Assembly: GCA_035295165.1 (NCBI GenBank)
Contig: DATGJN010000104.1
Coordinates: 1-64,000, forward strand
From: a bacterium
Lineage (GTDB): Bacteria; Sysuimicrobiota; Sysuimicrobiia; Sysuimicrobiales; Segetimicrobiaceae
Length of the DNA: 64,000 nucleotides
Reading direction: 5' to 3'
This document shows, one piece after another, positions 52,036 through 60,780 of the stretch. Each line of letters opens with the position of its first letter. The first letter of the stretch is position 1. The notes beneath the pieces were generated by a model. The model made no database searches. It was not told the DNA's origin and was given only the letters and a program-made list of their open reading frames with translations. The position numbers and the translations under genes are program-made.

Positions 52036-52532
52036 TGGCGCGAACCCAGACGGCGCTCTATCCGGGCACCTTCGATCCCGTACACAACGGCCACCTCGAC
52101 ATCATCGTGCGCGCCCGGCAAATCTTCGGGCGGGTCATCGTCGGGGTGCTGACGAACATCGAGAAGGACACGCTGTTTCCGGCCGACGTGCGGGTCGCGA
52201 TGCTGCGCGCCGCGATCACCCGGCCGACGGGCATCGAGGTGCGGCCGTTCCACGGCCTCACGGTCGAGTTCGCCCGGCGCGTCGGAGCGCGCGTGATTGT
52301 GCGAGGGCTGCGGGCCATGATGGACTTTGAGTACGAGCTGAAGATGGCCGCGATGAACAAACGGTTGAGTCCGGAGATCGAGACCGTGTTCATGATGACG
52401 AGCCCCGAACTGGCATACCTCAGCTCCACGCTGATTCGCGAGGTGTCCGCGTTCGGGGGATCTGTGGCGGGACTCGTCCCGGCCGGCGTCGTGCGGCGCC
52501 TGCGCCGGATCACATCTTCGCACGCGAGGTGA
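52035..52532 (+). CDS. coaD: phosphopantetheine adenylyltransferase
   Basis: Penultimate enzyme of coenzyme A synthesis, 165 residues, the standard size. The nucleotidyltransferase motif YPGTFDPVHNGHLD near the N-terminus and the SSTLIRE motif near the C-terminus are intact. Its single-base overlap with rsmD implies coupled translation. Confidence 0.97.
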   Translation: MARTQTALYPGTFDPVHNGHLDIIVRARQIFGRVIVGVLTNIEKDTLFPADVRVAMLRAAITRPTGIEVRPFHGLTVEFARRVGARVIVRGLRAMMDFEYELKMAAMNKRLSPEIETVFMMTSPELAYLSSTLIREVSAFGGSVAGLVPAGVVRRLRRITSSHAR

Positions 52533-52538
52533 GGACGC

Positions 52539-53054
52539 ATGGCCACTTCCAAGAGTACGCCGTCGCCCCGGTCCGCGACCGAGTGTCTTGATGCGCTCGA
52601 GGCGCTGCTCGAGTCCGGGGGCTCGATCTTCGGGCGCCGGTCGCGCACCGACGAGGCGCGCCAGTTGGTCGCCGAGCTCCGCGCGCTCGTGTCTCAGGGG
52701 ACCGCGCGCGCCCAGCAGGTGCAGGCGGAGGCCGAGGCCGTGCTGCGGCGCGCCCAAGACGAGGCGCGGCGCATCGTCCTCGAGGCCCAGGAGCGCGCCC
52801 GCGGGGGGGTGGACGCGGAGGTGGTGCGGGGCGCCGAGCTCGAGGCGCAGGAGGTCCGCACGGAGGCGCGGCGCGAGGCGGACGATGTGCGGCGGCAGGC
52901 CGATCTGTACGCACTCAAGATCTTCGAGCGGCTCGACGCCGAGGTGTCGCGCGTCCTCTCCACGATCAAGCGCGGCAAGGCGATCCTGGGCGACCGCAAC
53001 GGAGCCGGTCCCGCGTCGGGGCGCCTTGACAACGAGAAAATGGCGTCCGTATAA
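52539..53054 (+). CDS. coiled-coil protein between coaD and yceD
   Basis: A 171-residue, mostly helical protein. Residues 55-125 form a long Ala/Glu/Arg-rich coiled coil (QAEAEAVLRRAQDEARRIVL) like those of ATP synthase b subunits or DivIVA-type proteins. A C-terminal patch (ALKIFERLDAEVSRVLSTIK) is more conserved-looking. Similar proteins sit between coaD and yceD in many Firmicutes-like genomes, where they are often annotated as ATPase; no nucleotide-binding motif is seen here. Function unknown. Confidence 0.8.
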   Translation: MATSKSTPSPRSATECLDALEALLESGGSIFGRRSRTDEARQLVAELRALVSQGTARAQQVQAEAEAVLRRAQDEARRIVLEAQERARGGVDAEVVRGAELEAQEVRTEARREADDVRRQADLYALKIFERLDAEVSRVLSTIKRGKAILGDRNGAGPASGRLDNEKMASV

Positions 53055-53055
53055 T
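53026..53055 (+). promoter_or_regulatory. strong sigma-70 promoter of the yceD-rpmF-fab operon
   Basis: Consensus -35 TTGACA (53026-53031) and consensus -10 TATAAT (53050-53055) are 18 bases apart. They overlap the end of the coiled-coil gene. Transcription would start near 53062, 45 bases before yceD. It is the best promoter match in the window. Confidence 0.9.
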
Positions 53056-53106
53056 GAGCCGGTGTGCCCGGGAGCGATACCCGGGCACGCGGCGTGAGGT
53101 GGGGGC

Positions 53107-53703
53107 GTGCGCGCGTACGTCGGGGACGTGCTCGTTGAGCCGGGCGCGGCGCGGACGGTGGTGTTCTGCGAACGGCTGCATCCACCGTCCGACGAGGTGA
53201 CGCTGCCGGACCCGGTCCGGGGCGAGCTCGTGGTGAGCGGGACCGGGCGCACGGTACGCGTGCACGGTCGGGTGCAAGCGACCGCCGGGCTGATCTGTGG
53301 TGCGTGCCTGACCCGGTTTGCGCTGCCGCTCGACGTCGAGGTCGATGAGGAGTTTGCCCGTCCCCCCGCCCGAGCGGACCGCGACCTCGCGGCCGAGCAG
53401 GCGCTTGGACCGGACGACTTCGTCTCCCCGATCGAACCGGGCGACGTGGTGGATTTGACCGAGGTGATCCGCCAGCACCTGACGCTCGCGCTTCCGATCG
53501 CCCCGCGGTGCTCGCCGGCCTGCCGCGGGCTCTGCCCGACGTGCGGCGCCGACCGTAACACCGGACCGTGCGGCTGCGAGGCCGACGAGATTGACCCTCG
53601 GTTGCAGGCGCTGCGGGAGTGGGCGGGGACGACAGAGAGCTCGTCTCCGGGCAACAAGAAGCGGACGCGCGGGACCGAGCGCCGGCGCGGAGAAGGAGAG
53701 TGA
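53107..53703 (+). CDS. YceD/DUF177 family protein
   Basis: A 198-residue member of the DUF177 family encoded just before rpmF, as in most bacteria and plant chloroplast genomes. CGACLTRF gives the conserved CxxC, and a second cysteine group (CSPACRGLCPTCG) near the C-terminus is typical of the zinc-binding forms. In plants and E. coli the family is linked to 23S rRNA accumulation. The last 35 residues are a charged tail. Confidence 0.92.
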   Translation: MRAYVGDVLVEPGAARTVVFCERLHPPSDEVTLPDPVRGELVVSGTGRTVRVHGRVQATAGLICGACLTRFALPLDVEVDEEFARPPARADRDLAAEQALGPDDFVSPIEPGDVVDLTEVIRQHLTLALPIAPRCSPACRGLCPTCGADRNTGPCGCEADEIDPRLQALREWAGTTESSSPGNKKRTRGTERRRGEGE

Positions 53704-53706
53704 CCG

Positions 53707-53907
53707 ATGGGACTGACGAAGCGGCGGTTCAGCAAGTCGAGGACGGCCAAGCGGCGCGCCCACTTCAAGGTGCACGCGGTGACCCTCGTGCGCTGTCCGA
53801 AGTGCCATGCGCCGATGGTGCCGCACCGAGTCTGCCCGACGTGCGGGACGTACGCCGGGCGACAGGTCCTCGAGGTGCGGGAGGACGAGGAGAAGTCGAA
53901 GGCCTGA
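53707..53907 (+). CDS. rpmF: 50S ribosomal protein L32
   Basis: Ribosomal protein L32, 66 residues. The basic N-terminus (KRRFSKSRTAKRRAHFK) and the zinc ribbon CPKCHAP with CPTCGTY are typical. GGAGAAGGAG precedes the ATG by a few bases; the gap to yceD is three bases. Confidence 0.97.
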   Translation: MGLTKRRFSKSRTAKRRAHFKVHAVTLVRCPKCHAPMVPHRVCPTCGTYAGRQVLEVREDEEKSKA

Positions 53908-53927
53908 GCGGTCGGGCCGTCGACTCG

Positions 53928-54968
53928 ATGAATACGCGGGCACGCGGAATGCGGGTGGCAGTCGACGCGATGGGTGGCGACCACGCGCCGCGCGAGATCG
54001 TGGCGGGCGCGGTCGAGGCAGCGCGGACCCTCGGGGTCGACGTGACCCTCGTCGGGCCGACCCGTCTGCTGGAGGAGGAGCTCCGCCACGCGGGCGGATC
54101 GCAGGGAGTGCGCATCGAGGAGGCGCCCGAGGTCATCGAGATGGCCGAGGCGCCGGCCATGGCGCTCCGTCGGAAACGGCGGGCGTCGATCCCCGTCGCG
54201 GTCGACCTCGTGCATCGCGGGGAGGCCGACGCGATGGTGAGCGCCGGCAACACCGGCGCGGCGATGGCGGCCGCCCTGTTCGGCTTGGGCCGCGTCGAGG
54301 GCATCGACCGCCCGGCGATCGCGGCCGCCCTGCCCACCACCCGCGGACGGGCCATTCTCGTGGACGTCGGTGCGAACGTCGATTGCCGGCCAAAGCATCT
54401 CGTACAGTTCGCGGTCATGGGCAGCGTCTACGCGCGCGTCCTCGGCATCTCGGAGCCTCGGGTCGGCGTGCTCAGCAACGGCACCGAAGAGACGAAGGGC
54501 AACGATCTTGTGATTCGGGCCGGCGAGCTCCTCCGGCAATCCGGCCTGCGGTTCATCGGGAACGTCGAAGGGCGGGAGTTCTTCGACGGGGTCGCCGACG
54601 TCGTGGTGTGCGACGGGTTCGTCGGGAACCTGGTGCTGAAGTTCGGGGAAGGGCTGGCGCTGGGGATCTTCACGCTGCTGCGGGAGGAGCTCACCCGCGG
54701 GGTGCGCGTGCGGCTCGGCGTCCTGCTCGCGGCGCCCGGGCTGCGGGCGGTGCGACGACGCATGGACTATACCGAGTACGGGGGGGCCCCGCTGCTCGGC
54801 GTGAACGGCGTCTGCATCATCAGCCACGGCAGTTCGAAGGCGAAGGCGATCCGCAACGCCGTCGCGCTGGCCGCCGAGTCGGTGCGCGCGCGGATGGTCG
54901 ACGCGATTCGCGAGGACGTGGGCCGGCTCGCGGAGCCCGCGGTCTCTCAGGGCATTCGCGCGGACTAG
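53928..54968 (+). CDS. plsX: phosphate acyltransferase PlsX
   Basis: Converts acyl-ACP to acyl-phosphate for phospholipid synthesis, 346 residues from this start. The N-terminal VAVDAMGGDHAP, then SAGNTGAAMAAALF, VDVGANVDCRP and GNVEGREFFDGVADVVVCDG are family hallmarks. ATG 53949 is an equally good start and gives the more usual N-terminus. rpmF-plsX-fab is a common order; fabH, normally next, is absent. Confidence 0.95.
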   Translation: MNTRARGMRVAVDAMGGDHAPREIVAGAVEAARTLGVDVTLVGPTRLLEEELRHAGGSQGVRIEEAPEVIEMAEAPAMALRRKRRASIPVAVDLVHRGEADAMVSAGNTGAAMAAALFGLGRVEGIDRPAIAAALPTTRGRAILVDVGANVDCRPKHLVQFAVMGSVYARVLGISEPRVGVLSNGTEETKGNDLVIRAGELLRQSGLRFIGNVEGREFFDGVADVVVCDGFVGNLVLKFGEGLALGIFTLLREELTRGVRVRLGVLLAAPGLRAVRRRMDYTEYGGAPLLGVNGVCIISHGSSKAKAIRNAVALAAESVRARMVDAIREDVGRLAEPAVSQGIRAD

Positions 54969-55027
54969 GAGCGCATCGGTGACCTTCCCCTCCGAACCCG
55001 CCCGGGGTCCCCAAGCGCGCGCAGTGT

Positions 55028-55045
55028 CCCCGCGCACTCGCGGGG
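55028..55045 (+). promoter_or_regulatory. hairpin sequestering the fabD ribosome site
   Basis: CCCCGCG and CGCGGGG pair perfectly around the loop CACT, ending 11 bases before the fabD GTG. The 3' arm holds the only G-rich stretch that could bind 16S rRNA, so folding could limit fabD translation. Confidence 0.45.
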
Positions 55046-55056
55046 TGGCCTAGCCG

Positions 55057-56016
55057 GTGCGACTCGCCGCGGTGTTTCCCGGACAGGGCGCGCAGTACGT
55101 CGGCATGGGGCGGGAGCTGGCGGAGCGGTGCACGCCGGCGCGCGAGGTGTTCGACCGTGCGGGCGCGGCGCTGGGGTTCGACGTGCTGGCGTTGTGCGCC
55201 GCCGGATCGGAGGAGGCACTTCGCGCGACCGCGAATACGCAACCCGCGATCCTCGTCACCAGCCTCGCGTGCCTGGCTGCGATGCCGTTCCAGCCGGATT
55301 GTGCCGCCGGACTGAGCCTCGGAGAATACACAGCCCTCGTCTGCGCCGGCGCGCTGGAGATGGAGGACGCAGTAAAGCTGGTGCGCCTGCGCGGCATCTA
55401 CATGCAGGAGGCGTGTGCGGGACGTGACACGATGATGGCGGCGGTGATCGGCTTGACCCCAGCACAGGCGCGCGGCGCCTGCGCGCCGCACGCGCACCTC
55501 GGGGTTGCGGAGCCCTCCAACTTCAACAGCCCGGGCCAGGTCGTGATCGGCGGTGACGCCGCGGCGGTACGGGCAGCGCTCGAGACCGCGAAAACGCTCG
55601 GCGCCCGCCGGGCGATGCCGCTGGCGGTGAGCGCCCCCTTCCATACGAGCCTGATGCGGCCGGCGGCCGATCGCCTTGCCGGGGAGCTCGAGCGAACGCC
55701 GATCCGGCCGGCGCGCATTCCCGTCTTCGCAAACGTCTCGGCGGCGCCGGTCCGCACGGCCGATGAGATCCGGCGGGCGCTGCTGGCGCAGATGGCGTCG
55801 CCCGTGCTGTGGGAGCAGTCGGTCCGCGCCATGCACGCCGCCGGCGTGCGCGCGTTCGTGGAGTTCGGCCCCGGAACGACGCTCGGCGGCATGATTCGCC
55901 GCACGGTCGAGGCCGAGGTGTGGCACGTCGAAGACCTCGCATCGCGCGAGACCACGGCGGCGGCGCTGGCCCGCGCGACGGGTTCGCTCGCCCACCCCAA
56001 GCCCTCGCTGGGATGA
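55057..56016 (+). CDS. fabD: malonyl-CoA:ACP transacylase
   Basis: Loads malonyl groups on acyl carrier protein, 319 residues. VFPGQGAQYVGMG, the nucleophile motif GLSLGEY, the catalytic histidine in SAPFHTSLM and the NVSAAPV loop are present. GTG start; no strong free ribosome site, see the adjacent hairpin. It is followed by fabG, acpP and fabF. Confidence 0.96.
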   Translation: MRLAAVFPGQGAQYVGMGRELAERCTPAREVFDRAGAALGFDVLALCAAGSEEALRATANTQPAILVTSLACLAAMPFQPDCAAGLSLGEYTALVCAGALEMEDAVKLVRLRGIYMQEACAGRDTMMAAVIGLTPAQARGACAPHAHLGVAEPSNFNSPGQVVIGGDAAAVRAALETAKTLGARRAMPLAVSAPFHTSLMRPAADRLAGELERTPIRPARIPVFANVSAAPVRTADEIRRALLAQMASPVLWEQSVRAMHAAGVRAFVEFGPGTTLGGMIRRTVEAEVWHVEDLASRETTAAALARATGSLAHPKPSLG

Positions 56017-56044
56017 AGGGGACGTCTGGAGGCGGGGCCCTCTG

Positions 56045-56092
56045 ATGCGGACATGGCAGGACACGGACGTCGTGAGGCGGCGGATCGGGTGA
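56045..56092 (+). CDS. possible 15-codon micro-ORF coupled to fabG
   Basis: The frame encodes [15 protein letters not shown] and ends in TGA that overlaps the fabG GTG as GTGA. GGAGG at 56028 lies 12 bases before its ATG, whereas fabG itself lacks a good ribosome site. It may serve to bring ribosomes to fabG by termination-reinitiation. No conservation can be judged here. Confidence 0.3.
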   Translation: MRTWQDTDVVRRRIG

Positions 56093-56835
56093 GCGCGGAC
56101 ACGCGGGTCGCGCTGGTCACGGGGGCATCGGGCGGCATCGGCGGAGCGATCGCGGAGCGGCTCGCGTGCGACGGTGTCGCGGTGGCGGTGCACTACCGTG
56201 GCAACGCGGCCGGTGCGGAACAGACGCTGCGCCGGATCACGGATGCCGGCGGGACCGGCGTGCTGCTGCGCGGCGACGTGACGTCTGCCGAGGCCTGCCG
56301 GAAGCTCTGCGCCGAGGCCCTCGAGTGGCGGGGCCGGTTGGACATCCTGGTCAACAACGCCGGGCTGACGAAGGATGGTCTGCTGCTCCGCATGAAGGAC
56401 GAGGATTGGCACGAGATCTTGGCGATCAACCTGCACGGGACGTTCTACTGCACCCGCGCCGTGCTACGGGAAATGGTCCGCCAGCGACGGGGCCGTATCA
56501 TCAACATCAGCTCGATCGTCGCGGAGGTCGGGAACGTGGGGCAGGCGAACTACATCGCGGCCAAGGCGGGCGTCATCGGGTTCACCAAGGCGATCGCGTG
56601 GGAAGTGGCCGCGCGGGGGATCACCGCGAACGTGATCGCCCCCGGGTATGTCGAGACGGTCTTGACCGCGGGGTTGAGCGAGGAACAGCGCGCGCGGGTG
56701 TTGAGCCACATCCCGATGGGTCGGACGGGGCGACCGGAAGAAGTCGCCGCAGCGGTGGCGTTCTTAGCGTCGGACGAAGCGTCGTACATTACGGGACAAG
56801 TCTTGAACGTGGACGGCGGGTGCGTGATGCGGTAG
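56089..56835 (+). CDS. fabG: 3-oxoacyl-ACP reductase
   Basis: NADPH-dependent ketoreductase of fatty acid elongation, 248 residues from GTG 56089. Rossmann motif TGASGGIG is at 11-18, NNAG follows strand 4, catalytic Ser is in NISSIV and Tyr/Lys in NYIAAK. GTG 56089 gives the canonical N-terminus and length; ATG 56053 would add 12 residues not typical of FabG. Confidence 0.95.
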   Translation: MSADTRVALVTGASGGIGGAIAERLACDGVAVAVHYRGNAAGAEQTLRRITDAGGTGVLLRGDVTSAEACRKLCAEALEWRGRLDILVNNAGLTKDGLLLRMKDEDWHEILAINLHGTFYCTRAVLREMVRQRRGRIINISSIVAEVGNVGQANYIAAKAGVIGFTKAIAWEVAARGITANVIAPGYVETVLTAGLSEEQRARVLSHIPMGRTGRPEEVAAAVAFLASDEASYITGQVLNVDGGCVMR

Positions 56836-56921
56836 ACGGCAACGCCGCGCTCCGGGCCGAATGTAGCGCGGCAGCGTGGCAGCGGGCGGTACAGCGGACG
56901 GAAGACTCAGGGGGTGGTAGG

Positions 56922-57170
56922 ATGGCACCGGTGTTCGATCGGGTCAAGGCGATCGTCGTAGAGCAGTTGGGCGTCGAGGCGGGGGAGGTGACGCCGCAGT
57001 CCAAGTTCGTGGAGGACCTCGGCGCGGATTCGCTCGACGTGGTCGAACTGGTGATGGCGCTCGAGGAGGAGTTCGACCTAGAAATCCCCGACGAAGACGC
57101 CGAGAAGATCGCCACGGTCGGGGAGGCCGTGAAGTACATCGAGAGTCACACCGAGGCGCCGGCAGAGTAG
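56922..57170 (+). CDS. acpP: acyl carrier protein
   Basis: Acidic carrier of 82 residues. The phosphopantetheine attachment serine is S37 in [22 protein letters not shown]-rich stretch (GGGGTGGTAGG) precedes ATG 56922. It lies 86 bases after fabG and 54 before fabF; acpP in many bacteria is expressed above its neighbours. Confidence 0.97.
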   Translation: MAPVFDRVKAIVVEQLGVEAGEVTPQSKFVEDLGADSLDVVELVMALEEEFDLEIPDEDAEKIATVGEAVKYIESHTEAPAE

Positions 57171-57224
57171 CCGCGTGGGCTCGGAGATTGCGAGGGGCGA
57201 CAGCCTGGACACGATGGAGCGGAA

Positions 57225-58463
57225 ATGGGTCGGCGCGTAGCCGTTACCGGTGTCGGTGTCGTCAGCCCGATCGGCACGGGTAAGGACGCGTTCTGGAACG
57301 CCCTCATGGAGGGGCGGTCGGGCGTGCGCCGGATCGTGTCCTTTGATCCCACGCCGTTCGACTGCCAGATCGCGGCGGAAGTGGCCGATTTCGATCCGTC
57401 GGCGTACCTCGATCGGAAGGAAGTTCGCCGCAACGACCGGTTCGTGCATCTCGCGATCGCCGCGACGCGGCTGGCCCTGGACGACGCGGGGTTTGCGATC
57501 GGCCCGCAGAACCGTGACCGCGTGGGCGTCGTGATCGGGTCAGGCATCGGCGGGGCGCACACCTGGGAAGAGCAACACGACATCCTCAGGGACCGGGGCC
57601 CCGGCCGCGTCAGTCCGTTCTTCGCCCCGATGATGATCATCAACATGGCCTCGGGCGCCGTCAGTATCCAGGTGGGCGCGCGCGGCCCGAACTTCTCGAT
57701 CGTGTCCGCCTGCGCCACGGGCGGGCACGCGGTCGGCGAAGCGCTGCGCATCATTCAACGGGGCGGTGCCGACGCGATGATCTGCGGCGGGGCGGAGGCA
57801 GCGATCACCCCGTTGAGCCTGGCGGGGTTCTGCTCGATGAAAGCGCTCAGTCTGCGCAACGATGCACCTGCGCAGGCGTGCCGCCCGTTCGATGCCGGTC
57901 GGGACGGGTTCGTCATGGGAGAAGGCGCGGGCGTCGTGCTGTTGGAGGCATGGGAACACGCGGAGCGCCGCGGCGCCCGGATCTATGCGGAGCTCGCGGG
58001 GTACGGCATGAGCGCGGATGCGTACCACATCACCCAGCCAGACCCCGAAGGAGACGGCGCAGGGCGGGCGATCGAAATGGCCCTCGACGACGCGCGCGTC
58101 GAGCCGGCCGAGATCGGCTACATCAACGCCCACGGCACGAGTACGGTGTACAACGACAAGTTTGAGACGCTCGCGATCAAGCGCGTGTTCGGCGACGCCG
58201 CGAAGCGCATCCCGGTCAGCTCGACCAAATCGATGACCGCCCATCTCCTGGGCGCCGCCGGCGGGGTCGAGCTGATCGCCTGCGCCCTTGCGATCGAGCG
58301 TGAGAAACTGCCGCCGACGATCAACTACGAAGTGCCCGATCCCGACTGCGACCTGGACTACATTCCCAACGTCGCCCGCGCGGCACGCGTGGACATCGCG
58401 ATGTCGAACGCGTTCGGCTTCGGCGGCCACAACGCGATCCTGATCGTGCGGAGGCCGTCCTGA
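57225..58463 (+). CDS. fabF: 3-oxoacyl-ACP synthase II
   Basis: Elongating condensing enzyme, 412 residues. The Cys-His-His triad is C163 (SACATGG), H303 (NAHGTST) and H340 ([13 protein letters not shown]), with K335. GFGGHNA closes the active site. With no fabH nearby, initiation must use a FabH encoded elsewhere or another route. Confidence 0.96.
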   Translation: MGRRVAVTGVGVVSPIGTGKDAFWNALMEGRSGVRRIVSFDPTPFDCQIAAEVADFDPSAYLDRKEVRRNDRFVHLAIAATRLALDDAGFAIGPQNRDRVGVVIGSGIGGAHTWEEQHDILRDRGPGRVSPFFAPMMIINMASGAVSIQVGARGPNFSIVSACATGGHAVGEALRIIQRGGADAMICGGAEAAITPLSLAGFCSMKALSLRNDAPAQACRPFDAGRDGFVMGEGAGVVLLEAWEHAERRGARIYAELAGYGMSADAYHITQPDPEGDGAGRAIEMALDDARVEPAEIGYINAHGTSTVYNDKFETLAIKRVFGDAAKRIPVSSTKSMTAHLLGAAGGVELIACALAIEREKLPPTINYEVPDPDCDLDYIPNVARAARVDIAMSNAFGFGGHNAILIVRRPS

Positions 58464-58465
58464 CT

Positions 58466-59212
58466 GTGAACGGACTGCCCCCTGGCAGTCCCGGCGTGCT
58501 GTCGCCGGAACGGGAAGCGCTATTGGCCGAACTCGAGACGAAGCTCGACGTGCGCTTTCGCGATCGGTCGCTGCTGCACACAGCGCTCGTCCACGGGTCC
58601 GTGGGCTCCGACGCCCGCAGCCAACACGGTGACAACTACGAGCGGTTGGAGTTCCTCGGCGACGCTGTCCTGAACCTGGCGATCAGCGACCACCTGTACC
58701 GGATGTTCCCAACTCGTCTCGAGGGCGATCTCGCGCGGCTGCGCGCGGCGGTCGTCAGCGAGGGGCCGCTGGCGCACGTGGCACGGGCGATGGACCTCGG
58801 GCGATACTTGGTGCTGGGCCGCGGGGAAGAAAAGGGCGGCGGGCGCAGCCGAGTGTCGCTGCTCGCCGACGTGCTCGAGGCCGTCGTCGGCGCGGTGTAC
58901 GTCGACTCGGGCTACGGCGTGGCGCACCACTGCGTGATGCGGTGGTTCGCCGAGGACCTGGCGCGACTCGAAGAGCCGGGGGAAGGGGACTACAAGAGCC
59001 AGTTGCAGGAACTCGTTCAGCAGCGGGAACGCCGCCTGCCCCGGTACCGGATCACGGGCCAGGAGGGACCCGACCACAGCCGCGTCTTCGTGGCGGTCGT
59101 CGAGGTGAGCGGGCGGACCCTCGGCGAGGGTCGGGGCCGGAGCAAGAAGGAGGCCGAGCAGGCGGCCGCCCAGGAAGCGCTGGTGCAGCTTCGGCGGGGC
59201 CAGGCCGGGTGA
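58466..59212 (+). CDS. rnc: ribonuclease III
   Basis: Double-strand-specific endoribonuclease, 248 residues. The catalytic signature [13 protein letters not shown] and the second acidic group in [18 protein letters not shown] are intact; residues 170-245 form a double-strand RNA-binding domain ([16 protein letters not shown] start). GTG start, two bases after fabF. fabF-rnc adjacency is common in Firmicutes-like genomes. Confidence 0.96.
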   Translation: MNGLPPGSPGVLSPEREALLAELETKLDVRFRDRSLLHTALVHGSVGSDARSQHGDNYERLEFLGDAVLNLAISDHLYRMFPTRLEGDLARLRAAVVSEGPLAHVARAMDLGRYLVLGRGEEKGGGRSRVSLLADVLEAVVGAVYVDSGYGVAHHCVMRWFAEDLARLEEPGEGDYKSQLQELVQQRERRLPRYRITGQEGPDHSRVFVAVVEVSGRTLGEGRGRSKKEAEQAAAQEALVQLRRGQAG

Positions 59213-59727
59213 AGCAGCTGTGGGCGCCGTGGAGGCTTCAGTACATTAAAGCGTCCCGGACCGAGGGGTGCATCTTCTGCTCGCTCCCGAGCGAGGGGCG
59301 CGACCGGGAGCACGGTGTCCTGTATCAGGGCCGGCACGCGTTCGTCATCCTGAATGCGTTCCCCTATAACTCGAGCCACCTGATGGTCGTGCCGCGGCGG
59401 CACGTGGCGCGCCCCGACGTCCTCACCGCGGACGAACGGCTCGAGCTGTTCCATCTGATGACGGCGTCGATGCAGGCGGTCACCGGAGAGTACCGGCCCG
59501 AGGGCTTCAACGTCGGCATGAATTTGGGACGCGCCGCGGGTGCCGGGATCGATGACCACCTGCACATCCACGTGGTGCCCCGCTGGATTGGCGACACCAA
59601 CTTCATGCCCGTGGTCGGCGAGGTGAAGGTGTTGCCGGAGGATCTGACCGCGACCTACGACCGCCTGGTGGGACCGCTCAAGGTGGCCGCGGAACGGGAC
59701 GATCCGGGCCGAACGCGGGACGACTGA
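59209..59727 (+). CDS. HIT family hydrolase / Ap4A phosphorylase-like
   Basis: Histidine-triad protein of 172 residues. The motif [10 protein letters not shown] is complete, and an N-terminal CIFCSLP gives the zinc-binding CxxC of the Ap4A-phosphorylase-like branch found in actinobacteria and Firmicutes-like genomes. GTG overlaps the rnc stop (GTGA). It likely cleaves dinucleoside polyphosphates or adenylylated substrates. Confidence 0.92.
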   Translation: MKQLWAPWRLQYIKASRTEGCIFCSLPSEGRDREHGVLYQGRHAFVILNAFPYNSSHLMVVPRRHVARPDVLTADERLELFHLMTASMQAVTGEYRPEGFNVGMNLGRAAGAGIDDHLHIHVVPRWIGDTNFMPVVGEVKVLPEDLTATYDRLVGPLKVAAERDDPGRTRDD

Positions 59728-59816
59728 TCCCACCGCCCCGTTTTACCCGACGGTGTGGCGTCGAACCCCTGCCGCGCCCCGCGTAGCAGCGATGTGATAC
59801 GCGCAGGCACGCTGCT

Positions 59817-59825
59817 TGCTATCAT
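59817..59825 (+). promoter_or_regulatory. extended -10 promoter of the Att-type ABC operon
   Basis: TGCTATCAT is an extended -10 box without clear -35. The expected transcript start at 59831 or 59832 coincides with the GTG start codon at 59832, implying a leaderless mRNA. Confidence 0.6.
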
Positions 59826-59831
59826 GGAAGG

Positions 59832-60773
59832 GTGCGTCCCCGCGTTTACAACAGGGTTTCAGACCTGCGGCGTCGAGCCATCGTGGTGCTATCGGTCGGG
59901 CTGCTGGTCGGGGTCCTCACGTCCGGTCTGTGGCCCCTCCGCGCGCCCGGTGCGGCGCAGGGTGGGCCACCGTCAAGAGCCGGAACGGCTGCGGCGGCGG
60001 TGGCCGACACCGCCGCGCCACCGCTGGCGCTCACGGACCGATCCGCGCGGCTGCTCGGGGTCACCGCCGGCGATCTCGTGGAGCTGTCGCTCACGGCGGC
60101 GGGGCCGTGGCGTGCGTTTCGCGTGGCACAGATCTACCGCCCGGCCGAATACCCGACCGAAATCTCGCGCACGCGCGTAGACGTGCGGCTCCACCTGCCG
60201 GATCTCCAAGCGCTCGACGGCGGCCGAGATGACGTGGACAGCATCGTCGTCCGCGTGCGACCGCCGGCGCGCGGGACCGACGTGACGGCCCGCCTCAACG
60301 CGTTTCCGCTCGGATTCCGCGCCTACACCGCCGCGGACCTGGCGGCACGCGGGTCCACCACCTTCGAAGTGATCGCGCGCTTCCACCGTGCCATCAGTGT
60401 CGTCACGATCGTCGCAAGCAGCGTGTTCCTCCTTGCCATCATGACTCTCCGCGGCGAGGAGATGCGGCGCCAGGTGGGGTTGATGCGGCTCGTCGGGATC
60501 TCGCGTCGCAGCGTCGCGGCCGCGGTGCTCCTGATCGCGTCCGGGGTCGCGCTCGCGGGCAGCCTCGTCGGTGTCGGGCTCGGGTACGTTCTGTCGGCCG
60601 CGATCAACCTCTACTACCAGCGGCTGTTCGACACGCCGCTCGTGTTCTCGCAGATCACCTGGCCGCTCGTGGCCGAGGCGGTCGCGCTGTCGGTGGTGCT
60701 CGGGGTCGCGGCGGGCGCCGCGACCGCGTGGCGGCTGCTCCGGCGCCGGCCGCTCGATCAACTCGGGCGGTAG
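59832..60773 (+). CDS. FtsX-like ABC permease (AttF/AttG type), first
   Basis: Membrane protein of 313 residues. A first helix at about 15-36 is followed by an extracytoplasmic domain (60-190) and three helices near 193-213, 230-255 and 275-300, the FtsX/MacB topology. The motif MRRQVGLMRLVGISRRSV after the second helix is typical of FtsX. It begins an operon with a second permease, a LolD-like ATPase and a CrtC/AttH-domain protein. Start GTG 59832 has no ribosome site, in keeping with a leaderless message. Confidence 0.85.
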   Translation: MRPRVYNRVSDLRRRAIVVLSVGLLVGVLTSGLWPLRAPGAAQGGPPSRAGTAAAAVADTAAPPLALTDRSARLLGVTAGDLVELSLTAAGPWRAFRVAQIYRPAEYPTEISRTRVDVRLHLPDLQALDGGRDDVDSIVVRVRPPARGTDVTARLNAFPLGFRAYTAADLAARGSTTFEVIARFHRAISVVTIVASSVFLLAIMTLRGEEMRRQVGLMRLVGISRRSVAAAVLLIASGVALAGSLVGVGLGYVLSAAINLYYQRLFDTPLVFSQITWPLVAEAVALSVVLGVAAGAATAWRLLRRRPLDQLGR

Positions 60774-60780
60774 CCCCGCG

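Noticed and set aside
52011-55037. 1008-codon open frame on the minus strand
   Set aside because: It is antisense to coaD, yceD, rpmF and plsX, is rich in Arg, Pro and His, and matches no family; it is a GC-rich shadow frame.
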